Assembly: GCA_014804355.1 (NCBI GenBank)
Contig: JAAUZY010000109.1
Location: 1 to 38,862 of the forward strand
Length of the DNA: 38,862 nt
Source of the DNA: Lachnospiraceae bacterium
GTDB taxonomy: Bacteria > Bacillota > Clostridia > Lachnospirales > Lachnospiraceae
Reading direction: 5' to 3'
Positions 16,480-23,723 of the stretch are shown here, in pieces. The translations under genes and the position numbers were made by a program. Position 1 is the first letter of the stretch; each line of letters opens with the position of its first letter. A model generated the notes under the pieces. The model had not been told where the DNA came from and ran no database searches. It was given only the letters and a program-made list of their open reading frames with translations.

Positions 16480-17151
16480 ATGACTTTTAATGATATTTTT
16501 AAATCAAGTTTCTTAGAAAATGTAACCAGCATAAGTCTTTTTGACATGACTCTCGCCTTGATTCTTGCCTTTGGGCTGGGCATGTTTATCTTTTTTGTCT
16601 ATAAAAAGACCTTCTCAGGCGTCATGTATTCCTCGGGATTCGGCGTAACGCTGGTGGCCCTCACTATGATCACAACGCTGGTAATTCTCGCGGTAACCTC
16701 CAATGTCGTTCTTTCCCTCGGTATGGTCGGCGCTTTGTCTATCGTCCGTTTCCGTGCTGCCATCAAGGAACCTCTGGACATTGCTTTCCTATTCTGGTCG
16801 ATCGCGGTAGGAATCGTCCTCGCCGCGGGTCTGATCCCCTTAGCGGTAATCGGCAGCGTGCTGATCGGCGTTTTCCTGCTGATTTTCGTCAACAGGAAAT
16901 CTCACTTTAATCCTTATATCGTTGTCTTAAACTGCACGGATCAGGACAGCGAACGCCGGGCGAAAGAATACTTAGAAACACAGGTCACCCGATTCGTCGT
17001 GAAAAGCAAAACAGTACAAAAAGACGCCATTGAACTGAATGCCGAGATCCGTCTGAAAAGCGACAACACAGATTTTATCAATACGCTTGCAGATATGGAT
17101 GGTGTCACTAATGCGGTACTCGTCAGTTACAACGGCGACTATATGAGTTAG
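16480..17151 (+). CDS. DUF4956 family membrane protein
   Basis: 223 aa with about four membrane segments in the first 150 residues (for example LALILAFGLGMFIFFVY and AVGIVLAAGLIPLAVIGSVL) and a soluble C-terminal domain of about 80 residues. The motif SLGMVGALSIVRFRAAIKEP between membrane segments is the DUF4956 signature. Its function is not established, but constant linkage to VTC-domain proteins suggests a membrane partner in polyphosphate-type polymer handling. A TGGAG lies about 8 nt before the ATG. It ends 33 nt from the convergent YitT gene and I saw no terminator hairpin between them. Confidence 0.88.
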   Translation: MTFNDIFKSSFLENVTSISLFDMTLALILAFGLGMFIFFVYKKTFSGVMYSSGFGVTLVALTMITTLVILAVTSNVVLSLGMVGALSIVRFRAAIKEPLDIAFLFWSIAVGIVLAAGLIPLAVIGSVLIGVFLLIFVNRKSHFNPYIVVLNCTDQDSERRAKEYLETQVTRFVVKSKTVQKDAIELNAEIRLKSDNTDFINTLADMDGVTNAVLVSYNGDYMS

Positions 17152-17184
17152 GAGGCTCTTCAGAAGGCGGGCAGACACAAACGG

Positions 17185-18045
17185 TTACTCATTCGGCCTA
17201 TAATAGAATCTTCCCGACAGCTCTTCCGTCCTGATTGCATTGACGAAAGCGCTTTCATCCGCTTTCTTCACGGCTGCTATCACCTCTTTACTCTCCTCCT
17301 TGGACACGACGGAGTACACCACTTTCCTCTTCTCGTGTTCATAGGAGCCCTCGCCGCTCATGATCGTCGCTCCATGCATGCTGACCGTATTGATCGCCTT
17401 GCAGACATCGTTCGCTTTATTTGTCACGATAAACAGCGTCTGTTTTTGATATCTCTTATAGAGCATATGCAGCATCTGTGTGGAAGCGTACTGATATATG
17501 ATGGAATACAATGCCTTGTCGAAACCGAACAGTAATCCGGCAATCATAATGATAACCACGTTAAATGCCAGAATGAAGTTCCATGCATCGACACCTTTTT
17601 TCTCTGACAGATAGATGGAAATAAAGTCCGTGCCGCCTGTCGTCGCATTCATGGACAGGCACAGGCTGATTGCGAACCCGCTGATGATACCGCCGAAGAT
17701 ACTGATCAGAAGAATATCGTATGTGACAGCTACCTCCGGTATCATATCGGTCATGATACTTGTCACTAGGATGGATATGCAGGAATACAGCGTAAACTTC
17801 TTGCCGATAAAGCGCCATCCGATATAGATCGGCACTGCATTCAACAGCAGATTGACAGGCGTATACGGAATCGTAATATGCAAAAACATCTTGCAGATAC
17901 TCTGGATCAATATTGTCAGACCCGTCGCACCGCCCGGATATAACCCGCCCGTGCTGACAAACGTCTTAATGTTAACTGCCATAATTGCCGATGCCAGACA
18001 GATAATAATAATTCTTTTGCCGTCCTTCTTTACATCAAATGTCAT
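17185..18045 (-). CDS. YitT family membrane protein (DUF2179)
   Basis: 286 aa. Five to six hydrophobic segments (YitT membrane domain, residues about 10-200) include the conserved GGLYPGGATGLTILIQSI and NATTGGTDFISIYLS motifs. The C-terminal soluble DUF2179 domain (about 210-280) contains HGATIMSGEGSYEHEKRKVV. The family is widespread in Firmicutes; its transport or signalling role is unresolved. A GGGGGA lies about 8 nt before the ATG. It is transcribed alone, converging with DUF4956 and separated from the DHH gene by a strong hairpin. Confidence 0.92.
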   Translation of the reverse strand: MTFDVKKDGKRIIIICLASAIMAVNIKTFVSTGGLYPGGATGLTILIQSICKMFLHITIPYTPVNLLLNAVPIYIGWRFIGKKFTLYSCISILVTSIMTDMIPEVAVTYDILLISIFGGIISGFAISLCLSMNATTGGTDFISIYLSEKKGVDAWNFILAFNVVIIMIAGLLFGFDKALYSIIYQYASTQMLHMLYKRYQKQTLFIVTNKANDVCKAINTVSMHGATIMSGEGSYEHEKRKVVYSVVSKEESKEVIAAVKKADESAFVNAIRTEELSGRFYYRPNE

Positions 18046-18149
18046 AATGTATATCCCCCGTTTATATCATGTTCTATATTCCGGCATCCATACCGCATAC
18101 GTTACCCTCATCATCAATGATAGTCAGTATACCTACACCGTAATCCACT

Positions 18150-18189
18150 AACGGCGATATGCCCTTCAATTATGGGGCATATCGCCGTT
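18150..18189 (-). terminator. Perfect 15-bp hairpin between the DHH and YitT genes
   Basis: Arms AACGGCGATATGCCC (18150-18164) and its exact complement (18175-18189) close a 10-nt loop. It lies about 65 nt past the DHH gene stop on the minus strand, where a terminator is expected. Neither side has a run of T, so it may instead be an RNA-stabilising or protein-binding element. Confidence 0.6.
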
Positions 18190-18253
18190 TGACCGCCAGC
18201 CGAAAATCGAATTGCCCGATCTTACAAGCTGACATTTCAATACCGATTATCCT

Positions 18254-19174
18254 CTAGGCATTCGCCATCGCACAAAGTTCATCCAGCATCTTCGGGAGAT
18301 CCTCTGCCATATTCTCATCGCTGAACTGACAGGTGCCGACTTTCTTGTGGCCGCCGCCGCCGTATTTCAGCATGAGACTTCCTACATTTACATCGCTGGT
18401 CTTATTAATAATACTGTAACCGACAGCCGCCGAACAGCCGAGACCACCTTTACCGTTAACGATCCATGCGGAGATATTCTGTTCCGGATACATGCTGTAG
18501 ATCATAAACCGATTACCCGTATAGATAATGTCTACACCTCTTAAGTCCGTGATAATCACATTGCCGCGCACCTCGGTATGTGCTGTAACCATCTCCTTGA
18601 ATTTCTCGGTCTGCTCATTATAAACCTCAATACGCTCCTTGACATCCGACAGATTTAAAATCTCTTCTGTGGTCATCGTACGGCACGCATCGATCAGTTT
18701 CTCCATAAGCTGATAATTGGAAATCGTAAAATTGCGGAAACGTCCAAGCCCAGTTCTGGGGTCCATCAGATAACCGACAAGAATCCATCCTGTGGGATTC
18801 TGAATCTCATCAATGGTAAGGTTACCGGAATCAACCTTATCAACCGCCTCCATCATATCGTCAAACTGCGGGAATCTCTCTCTGCCGCCATAGTACTCAT
18901 AGATAATTCTGGCGCAGGAAGGCGTAATACGGCTCTCCCCCTTATATTTACCCTGTAACTGTAATCTCTCATGCTCACTGGAATGATGATCAAACCATAA
19001 TCCGCAACCCTCTACATAAGGAACATTGGCAAGGCAGTCATCCTCTGTAATCTCAATCAGTCCGTCCTGCAAATCTTTAGGATGTGCAAACTTCCAATGA
19101 TCAATAATGCCCGCTTCCTTTAATAACGCTCCACATGCAAGCCCGTCAAAATCCGAACGTGTAACTAACCTCAT
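18254..19174 (-). CDS. DHH family phosphoesterase
   Basis: 306 aa from the chosen start. Metal-binding motifs of the DHH superfamily are present: RSDFDGLACG at the N-terminus, WFDHHSSE near residue 65, AVDKVDSG, and the DHHA1 substrate-binding motif GGGGHKKVGTC near the C-terminus. Such enzymes hydrolyse phosphodiesters such as oligoribonucleotides (NrnA-like) or cyclic dinucleotides; there are no extra sensory domains, so a small soluble phosphodiesterase is likely. The frame is open to 19192, but the ATG at 19174 has GGAGG 6-7 nt upstream and gives the canonical start MRLVTRSDFDG. It has its own promoter and is probably monocistronic. Confidence 0.9.
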   Translation of the reverse strand: MRLVTRSDFDGLACGALLKEAGIIDHWKFAHPKDLQDGLIEITEDDCLANVPYVEGCGLWFDHHSSEHERLQLQGKYKGESRITPSCARIIYEYYGGRERFPQFDDMMEAVDKVDSGNLTIDEIQNPTGWILVGYLMDPRTGLGRFRNFTISNYQLMEKLIDACRTMTTEEILNLSDVKERIEVYNEQTEKFKEMVTAHTEVRGNVIITDLRGVDIIYTGNRFMIYSMYPEQNISAWIVNGKGGLGCSAAVGYSIINKTSDVNVGSLMLKYGGGGHKKVGTCQFSDENMAEDLPKMLDELCAMANA

Positions 19175-19253
19175 AGCAAACCTCCATCTCAACCGAATTT
19201 GATTTCAGGGCATATATATGTATCTCATGCCTGACAAAACTCTACTGAACTAT

Positions 19254-19282
19254 ATTATAGACAATTTTACAATTTTTTTCAA
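19254..19282 (-). promoter_or_regulatory. Promoter of the DHH phosphoesterase gene
   Basis: On the minus strand TTGAAA (19282-19277) and TATAAT (19259-19254) are 17 nt apart, about 75 nt upstream of the chosen ATG at 19174. Confidence 0.7.
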
Positions 19283-19445
19283 TATAACCAACAGAATTTC
19301 CAAAACCGATCGAATAGGACGAAAGGGATTTTGCCACAGAGGGGCTGTGTCAATTAAACATATTACCATTCTATCTCTTAAGTCTCCGCGCCCATCTTCC
19401 CACCGTAAAAGGGATAAAAGCGCCGTCGGGCAGCACCGGAACCTT

Positions 19446-20867
19446 CTACGTATCAACCACCGTCTTAAACAATGCCTTTTCTTCCAACACGCTTCTGAAC
19501 TTCTCATCATCCTCCAATGCGTACGCCTTGATCTCATCCATATACTCATCATAATCGCAGATGTAGACAGTCACCGTGGAGATATCACATCCGGCAATCG
19601 ACAATTCATATGCATTGCTGCTGCCCGACGCCAGTTTCTTTCCATCCTTATCAAGCGCTACCGCAAATGTCAGCCTGTTTGCCGGTTCAATCGTGTGCAA
19701 CGTCAACTCTACCGGAGAGATTTCTATCATATCGAGTCCGATTCCCTGCTCATTCACTTCTCCAATCTGAATGGTCTGTACATCTGCTGTGCTTTTCTCA
19801 ATCTTACAGGACGGGAATTCCCAATTTCCGCGTACCCTGTATTGATTCCCGTTCTCCGCGTCTATCTCTTCCCTGCAATATCCCCGCAAAGATTCTATCT
19901 TTATCTCCACCGCAAATTCTTCCGGCACTTCATAACGGTCCATATACAGATCCCATGTCTCCTCTGTGACAGCCGGAAGCTCTTCTCCCTTTTCCTCGGC
20001 TTCCCTGCACGCTGCTTCATATTTGCTGTCATCTACATTAATGGAATCATAATCCACGCGCATAATTCCTGCAAATGTATGTGCATCCTCCAGTCTGCCT
20101 TCGATATTTCTGAAACCGCCTACCATGGTATCCCTAAAGGAGTACTGTTCTTCTGTTCTTGCCTGAATAAGCTCATAATCCGTGTCTCCCATGGTGGCAA
20201 AGGCAGGGAATGCCTCCTCGCTTTCTATGCAGACGCCGAAGAAAATTGCCTGATTAGACGCATAGTATTCCGTGAAAGTAACAGTGATCCCATTGTCCTG
20301 ATCCCGATAAATAAACCCTTCCTCTCTCACTGATTCACCGGAAATATTGGTCTCCGATTCCGTAGCCTCATCGATTATATTCGGATCGCTTCCGACCATC
20401 AGATATGACTTCTCTTTCGCATTCTGCGGAGTTCTTGCATCTTCATCATACAATCGCGTCGTCTCATCTTCCGGTATCCTTCCGAACGGAAAAACTTCCT
20501 GCACTTTTGCAAAAATATTTCCAAGGATCGGAATGTTTGCCGCAAGCGACGGATTTGCAACGCAGATACCTATGGATACAATAATTACCGCCGCCACAGT
20601 TCCGAGACCGTAAGCAAGCTTTTGCCATGCCGTATGATTCTTATCGTGTGCCTGATTTTTCCGTGCCGTGTGATTTCCGTTACGCATCTGCTCATTCCAT
20701 GCTGATCCCGACCGTTGCCTATCCGATTTCCCCTCCCGTGCGGCAGTCTCCGCCCGCTCCTGTCTGATACTCTCCAACGTTTCGCGGATTCTTGTATCTA
20801 TTACTTGATTTTGTATGGATGCCGTACCCAGAATATTTCTTAAGTCATCGTCAGAATATTTTCTCAT
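19446..20867 (-). CDS. Membrane anti-sigma factor-like protein (DUF4179)
   Basis: 473 aa. The N-terminal cytoplasmic region of about 80 residues (MRKYSDDDLRNIL...) is followed by one membrane segment (GLGTVAAVIIVSIGICVA) and the DUF4179 motif PSLAANIPILGNIFAKVQ. A large extracellular region follows, ending in a beta-rich domain. Such proteins are encoded next to ECF-like sigma factors and probably hold them inactive until an envelope signal arrives. The frame is open to 20891; the ATG at 20867 has GGAG 7 nt upstream. It starts 38 nt after the sigma gene stop. After its TAG stop the same frame stays open for 24 further codons that look coding (PVLPDGAFIPFTVGRW), so the C-terminus may have been shortened. 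Confidence 0.88.
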   Translation of the reverse strand: MRKYSDDDLRNILGTASIQNQVIDTRIRETLESIRQERAETAAREGKSDRQRSGSAWNEQMRNGNHTARKNQAHDKNHTAWQKLAYGLGTVAAVIIVSIGICVANPSLAANIPILGNIFAKVQEVFPFGRIPEDETTRLYDEDARTPQNAKEKSYLMVGSDPNIIDEATESETNISGESVREEGFIYRDQDNGITVTFTEYYASNQAIFFGVCIESEEAFPAFATMGDTDYELIQARTEEQYSFRDTMVGGFRNIEGRLEDAHTFAGIMRVDYDSINVDDSKYEAACREAEEKGEELPAVTEETWDLYMDRYEVPEEFAVEIKIESLRGYCREEIDAENGNQYRVRGNWEFPSCKIEKSTADVQTIQIGEVNEQGIGLDMIEISPVELTLHTIEPANRLTFAVALDKDGKKLASGSSNAYELSIAGCDISTVTVYICDYDEYMDEIKAYALEDDEKFRSVLEEKALFKTVVDT

Positions 20868-20905
20868 AATCATGCTCCTGCCCCTTTCCAAAACTTTTCC
20901 GTCCC

Positions 20906-21433
20906 TTAACGTTCTTTTTCCATCTGCTCACGCAGTTGTATCTTTCCTCTGCGAATTTTACTTTTCACAGTATTTTCTTTCATATGTAATATGTCCGCGA
21001 TCTCTGCCGTCGTAAATTGCTCTCCGAAATACAGCTGAAAGATTACCCTGCTGTCTTCGGGAAGCGCTTTTAACAGATCAAAAAACTCCAGATCAGCACT
21101 TATCGATTCCGCAGACCCACTGATTTCCCAATAATCTTGCGCATACTCATCTGCACTCACCTCAAATTGCAGATGGTTCTTATTTTTGCGGTAAATCTTC
21201 GTACAGTTATTGATCAGAATCCTTACAAGCCACGTTTTAAAATATTCTGCCTTCTTCAACTGTCCGATATGCTCATAGGCATCCAGTATCGTATCCTGTA
21301 TGACATCCGCAATATCGTTTTCATCCCTCAGCCATGCGACGGCAATTCTCTTAAGCGCGTCCTGGTTAAGCTCTATTAATCTGATAAATGCATCCGCATC
21401 TCCTTTTTTCGCTAATCTGACCAAATGCTCCAT
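20906..21433 (-). CDS. ECF-like RNA polymerase sigma factor
   Basis: 175 aa. Region 2 (FIRLIELNQDALKRIAVAWL then DVIQDTILDAY, residues about 15-55) binds core polymerase and the -10 element. The C-terminal region 4 helix-turn-helix (FTTAEIADILHMKENTVKSK, about 142-161) reads the -35 element. Length and layout fit the ECF/SigV-like group found with DUF4179 anti-sigma factors. An AAAGGTG lies about 10 nt before the ATG. It heads a two-gene operon with the anti-sigma gene, so negative feedback is expected. Its target promoters are not identifiable here. Confidence 0.92.
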   Translation of the reverse strand: MEHLVRLAKKGDADAFIRLIELNQDALKRIAVAWLRDENDIADVIQDTILDAYEHIGQLKKAEYFKTWLVRILINNCTKIYRKNKNHLQFEVSADEYAQDYWEISGSAESISADLEFFDLLKALPEDSRVIFQLYFGEQFTTAEIADILHMKENTVKSKIRRGKIQLREQMEKER

Positions 21434-21547
21434 TTTTCGATCACACCTTTCTTCCGACTGGTATAACAGGTATTGTATCCCTTCTACTTGATTAGATAAA
21501 TAGAAATTACATTTAGTTGCCGGAAAATGGGCGCAGCACCAAAATGA

Positions 21548-21576
21548 TTGAATTAAATAAAAACGTATATTATAAT
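21548..21576 (+). promoter_or_regulatory. Promoter of the toxin-antitoxin pair
   Basis: TTGAAT and a perfect TATAAT are separated by 17 nt, 34 nt before the antitoxin ATG. The surrounding sequence is very AT-rich. Confidence 0.7.
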
Positions 21577-21610
21577 AATTGAAACGAAAAGAAGATAACA
21601 GGAGGTGCTT

Positions 21611-21850
21611 ATGAGTACGTTAGAATATACGATTTCAATGCTTGAAACAATGCCGGAAGATAAATTAAGAGAAGTTCAAAAGTATATCCAATATCTTATT
21701 TTTAAGGATATGGGTGATATGCCTATGGAGTATCTTAGTGAAGATGTCATTGTCAAGCAGCTTACTGAATCGGTTAAAAAAAGCGATATGGGAGCTACAA
21801 CACCGGCCAATACAGTGTCGCAACGAATGAAGGAGAAATATGCAATATAA
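21611..21850 (+). CDS. Putative antitoxin of a RelE/ParE-type module
   Basis: 79 aa. It begins MSTLEYTISMLETMPEDKLREVQKYIQ, a helical N-terminus typical of small antitoxins of Firmicutes, and ends in a charged, probably disordered tail (TVSQRMKEKY) expected to wrap the toxin. The frame is open from a GTG at 21605, but the ATG at 21611 has AGGAGG at ideal distance. It overlaps the toxin gene by 11 nt, which supports coupled translation and antitoxin-first order. DNA binding and autoregulation are likely for the family but no clear helix-turn-helix is visible. The assignment rests mainly on the neighbour. Confidence 0.8.
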   Translation: MSTLEYTISMLETMPEDKLREVQKYIQYLIFKDMGDMPMEYLSEDVIVKQLTESVKKSDMGATTPANTVSQRMKEKYAI

Positions 21851-22154
21851 AGTAGAAGTGTCTGATCTGGCAAATCGACAATATGATAAATTCTTGAATT
21901 ATATTTACAATGTACTTATGAATCCACAGGCAGCGGGCAATTTAATGCAGGATTTTGACGATACAATAAGAATACTTGAAGGACATGCGGATAGTTTGGG
22001 TTATTGTAATAGCGAACGCTTAAGGAGGTTGAAATTTCATAAAATCCATTTTCAGAGACATAGATATCTTCTGGTATATCGAATAAAAGGGAAAGCCGTG
22101 ATAATTGAAGGTATGTATCATGAATTACAAGATTATGAAAATGCAATTGGATAA
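21840..22154 (+). CDS. RelE/ParE family toxin
   Basis: 104 aa. The start MQYKVEVSDLANRQYDKFLNY and the conserved middle and end (RLRRLKFHKIHFQRHRYLLVYRI, then VIIEGMYHELQDY) fit the ParE/RelE fold, including the Arg/Lys-rich strand and the final His-containing strand. Family members cleave ribosome-bound mRNA or poison gyrase; which applies cannot be told. AAGGAG lies 4 nt before the ATG, inside the antitoxin gene. The module is followed by a strong terminator and lies between an intact sigma/anti-sigma pair and a decayed sigma-linked pair, on the opposite strand to both. Confidence 0.85.
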   Translation: MQYKVEVSDLANRQYDKFLNYIYNVLMNPQAAGNLMQDFDDTIRILEGHADSLGYCNSERLRRLKFHKIHFQRHRYLLVYRIKGKAVIIEGMYHELQDYENAIG

Positions 22155-22171
22155 GGATAGGTGAGGTATAT

Positions 22172-22210
22172 GACGGCTTGCTTAAGCAAGCCGTCTCCTT
22201 ATCTCTTTAT
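22172..22210 (+). terminator. Terminator of the toxin-antitoxin operon
   Basis: A perfect 10-bp stem GACGGCTTGC/GCAAGCCGTC with a TTAA loop is followed by the T-rich TCCTTATCTCTTTATTTT. It lies 17 nt after the toxin stop. Confidence 0.85.
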
Positions 22211-22239
22211 TTTATTGAGCAACCCAATCTTAACAGCGA

Positions 22240-22842
22240 TCACTCCTGCAATTCAAACGTAAAGTATAGCGCCATCTCTCCTTCATAGTTGGGCTCATCA
22301 CCCGCTTGGACACAGGACATAACTTTGCTGTTCACATTAATATCAACAGACTGGGAAGTATTATCCGAATACTGCACAGTGCAAGTAATCACAGTGTTAT
22401 CTAACACCTGCTGCATACCGTCATTCATCTCCTCCAGACTCCTTCCCTCTCCCCAGATTGCGTCATATATATCTTTGGTAACAGGACGCTTATTACAAAT
22501 ATTTATCCATGTATACTCATCCGACTGCCTATTATAGTCCAGCGTGAAGGAGCGGTATAAGACCGTTTCAAAAGGTCTGGACGGCAAACCGTTATTTTTC
22601 TCATTATAATCTCCGCCAATCATTCCGGTGTTCAATGTACCCACGTACCGCTGCCCATCAACTATAATCGTTTCATTCTTCGGCTGTACGATCTGGAAAG
22701 CTCCGTTATTGATACTGTAAGTGACCTTTTCAATATGATCGCCCACGCAGGTAAACGGCATACTTATACAATAATCTACAGCACTGGCTTCCAAACCATT
22801 TCCCCCGAGCACCCATGAATTTGCCCTATCACTGCCAATTCG
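22240..22842 (-). pseudogene. C-terminal remnant of a sigma-linked membrane protein
   Basis: About 190-200 codons without the expected N-terminal half. The frame is open from a GTG at 22812 and further up to about 22842, where it meets the broken sigma gene. The residues (for example CISMPFTCVGDHIEKVTYSI and TVQYSDNTSQSVDINVNSK) look like a beta-rich extracellular domain, with no signal peptide, membrane segment or ribosome binding site. The position downstream of a sigma gene is where an anti-sigma gene should be, so this is probably the C-terminal part of an anti-sigma-like protein left by a deletion. It shows no obvious similarity to the intact anti-sigma protein nearby. The exact family is not recognised. 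Confidence 0.7.
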
Positions 22843-23168
22843 AGATTATACTCATCGCACGCCGACGGCTCTTCATGCTCTTCCAGTTCTTCTAATTTCT
22901 CTGTGGATTTTCTGATCTTATAACATTTATTAATCAATATTCTCGTCATCCAGGTTTTGAAATATTGAATCTGTCTCAGAGTATTTATTTTTTCCCAACA
23001 GACAAGTATTGTATCCTGAATAGCATCTGCCGCATCCTCATCGTTCATTAAAATCGCCAACGCAACTCTATACATATCTGCCATATACATCTGCATAAGT
23101 TCCGTAAAAGCATTTGGGTCCTGCCTTTTCGCCTTTCTGACCAGATCATCAGTTCCTTTACCTTGCAT
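22776..23168 (-). pseudogene. Truncated ECF-like sigma factor, region 2 only
   Basis: The frame encodes 130 aa: an intact sigma region 2 (FTELMQMYMADMYRVALAIL, DAADAIQDTILVCWEKI, FKTWMTRILINKCYKIRK) and linker up to EYNLEL. It then runs into unrelated residues (AVIGQIHGCSGEMV) and stops. Region 4, which reads the -35 element, is missing. The change of sense occurs near 22830-22842, exactly where the other remnant begins in a different frame, so one deletion appears to have removed the sigma C-terminus, the gene boundary and the start of the next gene. AGGAGG lies 9 nt before the ATG, so the fragment may still be translated. A residual or dominant-negative activity cannot be excluded. Confidence 0.8.
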
Positions 23169-23326
23169 AAAAAGACTCCTCCTGTGCGCACAGTTGGCTG
23201 CGGACTATTCCGGAGCGTCCTCCATTTCGTCCTACATACATTAGATATCATACTCCTCTAAAAAATCCCATATCTTCTTTGAAAAATAAAAATATAGGAG
23301 CTTAGAATCACATCAATCCAGTTATG

Positions 23327-23372
23327 CGCATAAAAAACAGAGACAGACAACAAATTCCATCTCTGTTTTACC
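23327..23372 (-). terminator. 46-bp terminator hairpin, copy 1 of 2
   Basis: On the minus strand a perfect 10-bp stem AAAACAGAGA/TCTCTGTTTT with a 16-nt loop is followed by TTTTTTAT in all, a plausible intrinsic terminator. The 46 bp at 23327-23372 are identical, in the same orientation, to 37440-37485; the flanks do not match. This copy lies 47 nt after the stop of the small ORF at 23419-23517 and upstream of the broken sigma gene. Confidence 0.8.
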
Positions 23373-23418
23373 GTTATATAAAATCAAGTTCATTACAAGA
23401 CAAACAAAATGCCTGCCT

Positions 23419-23517
23419 CTATTTTATCCTCATTTTCCATACATTCTCTTTTACTGACCATGTTCCGGAAAATTCGTCCTCCTTTAATATTGCTTCATAA
23501 TTTGTAGCAATGCTCAT
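23419..23517 (-). CDS. Possible 32-aa small protein
   Basis: The ATG at 23517 has GGAGG about 8 nt upstream and the frame runs 32 codons to a TAG. The peptide begins MSIATNYEAILKEDEF and contains GTWSVKENVW, a composition like real protein rather than random AT-rich sequence. It is followed by the 46-bp terminator and preceded by three AACTT-type 12-mers. It may be a genuine small protein or the tail of a decayed gene. A longer overlapping frame (23495-23788) looks spurious because its first half is only the antisense phase of the neighbouring enzyme gene. Confidence 0.35.
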   Translation of the reverse strand: MSIATNYEAILKEDEFSGTWSVKENVWKMRIK

Positions 23518-23534
23518 ACATATCGCCTCCAAAT

Positions 23535-23612
23535 AACTTTGTACAACTTTCTAATTGTTCTTGTATCAAGTTGTATTGTGCATAAATAAATACAAAATAT
23601 AACTTGGTACAA
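23535..23612. promoter_or_regulatory. Three AACTTKRTACAA-type 12-mers
   Basis: AACTTTGTACAA (23535-23546), AACTTGATACAA (23572-23561, minus strand) and AACTTGGTACAA (23601-23612) lie within 78 bp in an AT-rich region without another gene. They look like binding sites for a regulator. They are upstream of the small ORF at 23419-23517 and downstream of the beta-helix gene. The rest of the 23169-23723 gap holds the 46-bp hairpin, the small ORF and otherwise nothing I can name. Confidence 0.4.
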
Positions 23613-23723
23613 AATATTATAAGTTTTTGTAATTTGTTTTGTGATGAATTACTATTTTGGTGATTTCTCGAAAATATCAAAAGATCTTTATCCCAATAAT
23701 TAATAGTGACAAGACTTTCAGAT

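Noticed and set aside
19335-19352. Hairpin GCCACAG/CTGTGTC after the anti-sigma gene
   Set aside because: Seven positions with one mismatch and no T tract on the minus strand, so it is too weak to call a terminator.
19218-20333. Plus-strand open frame of 371 codons
   Set aside because: It lies opposite the DUF4179 anti-sigma gene, has no ribosome binding site and no recognisable domain; the minus-strand gene explains the open frame.
21434-21604. ECF-type autoregulated promoter upstream of the sigma gene
   Set aside because: A GGCAAC followed by TATCTA can be found, but the match to known ECF promoters is poor and no second example in the window supports it.
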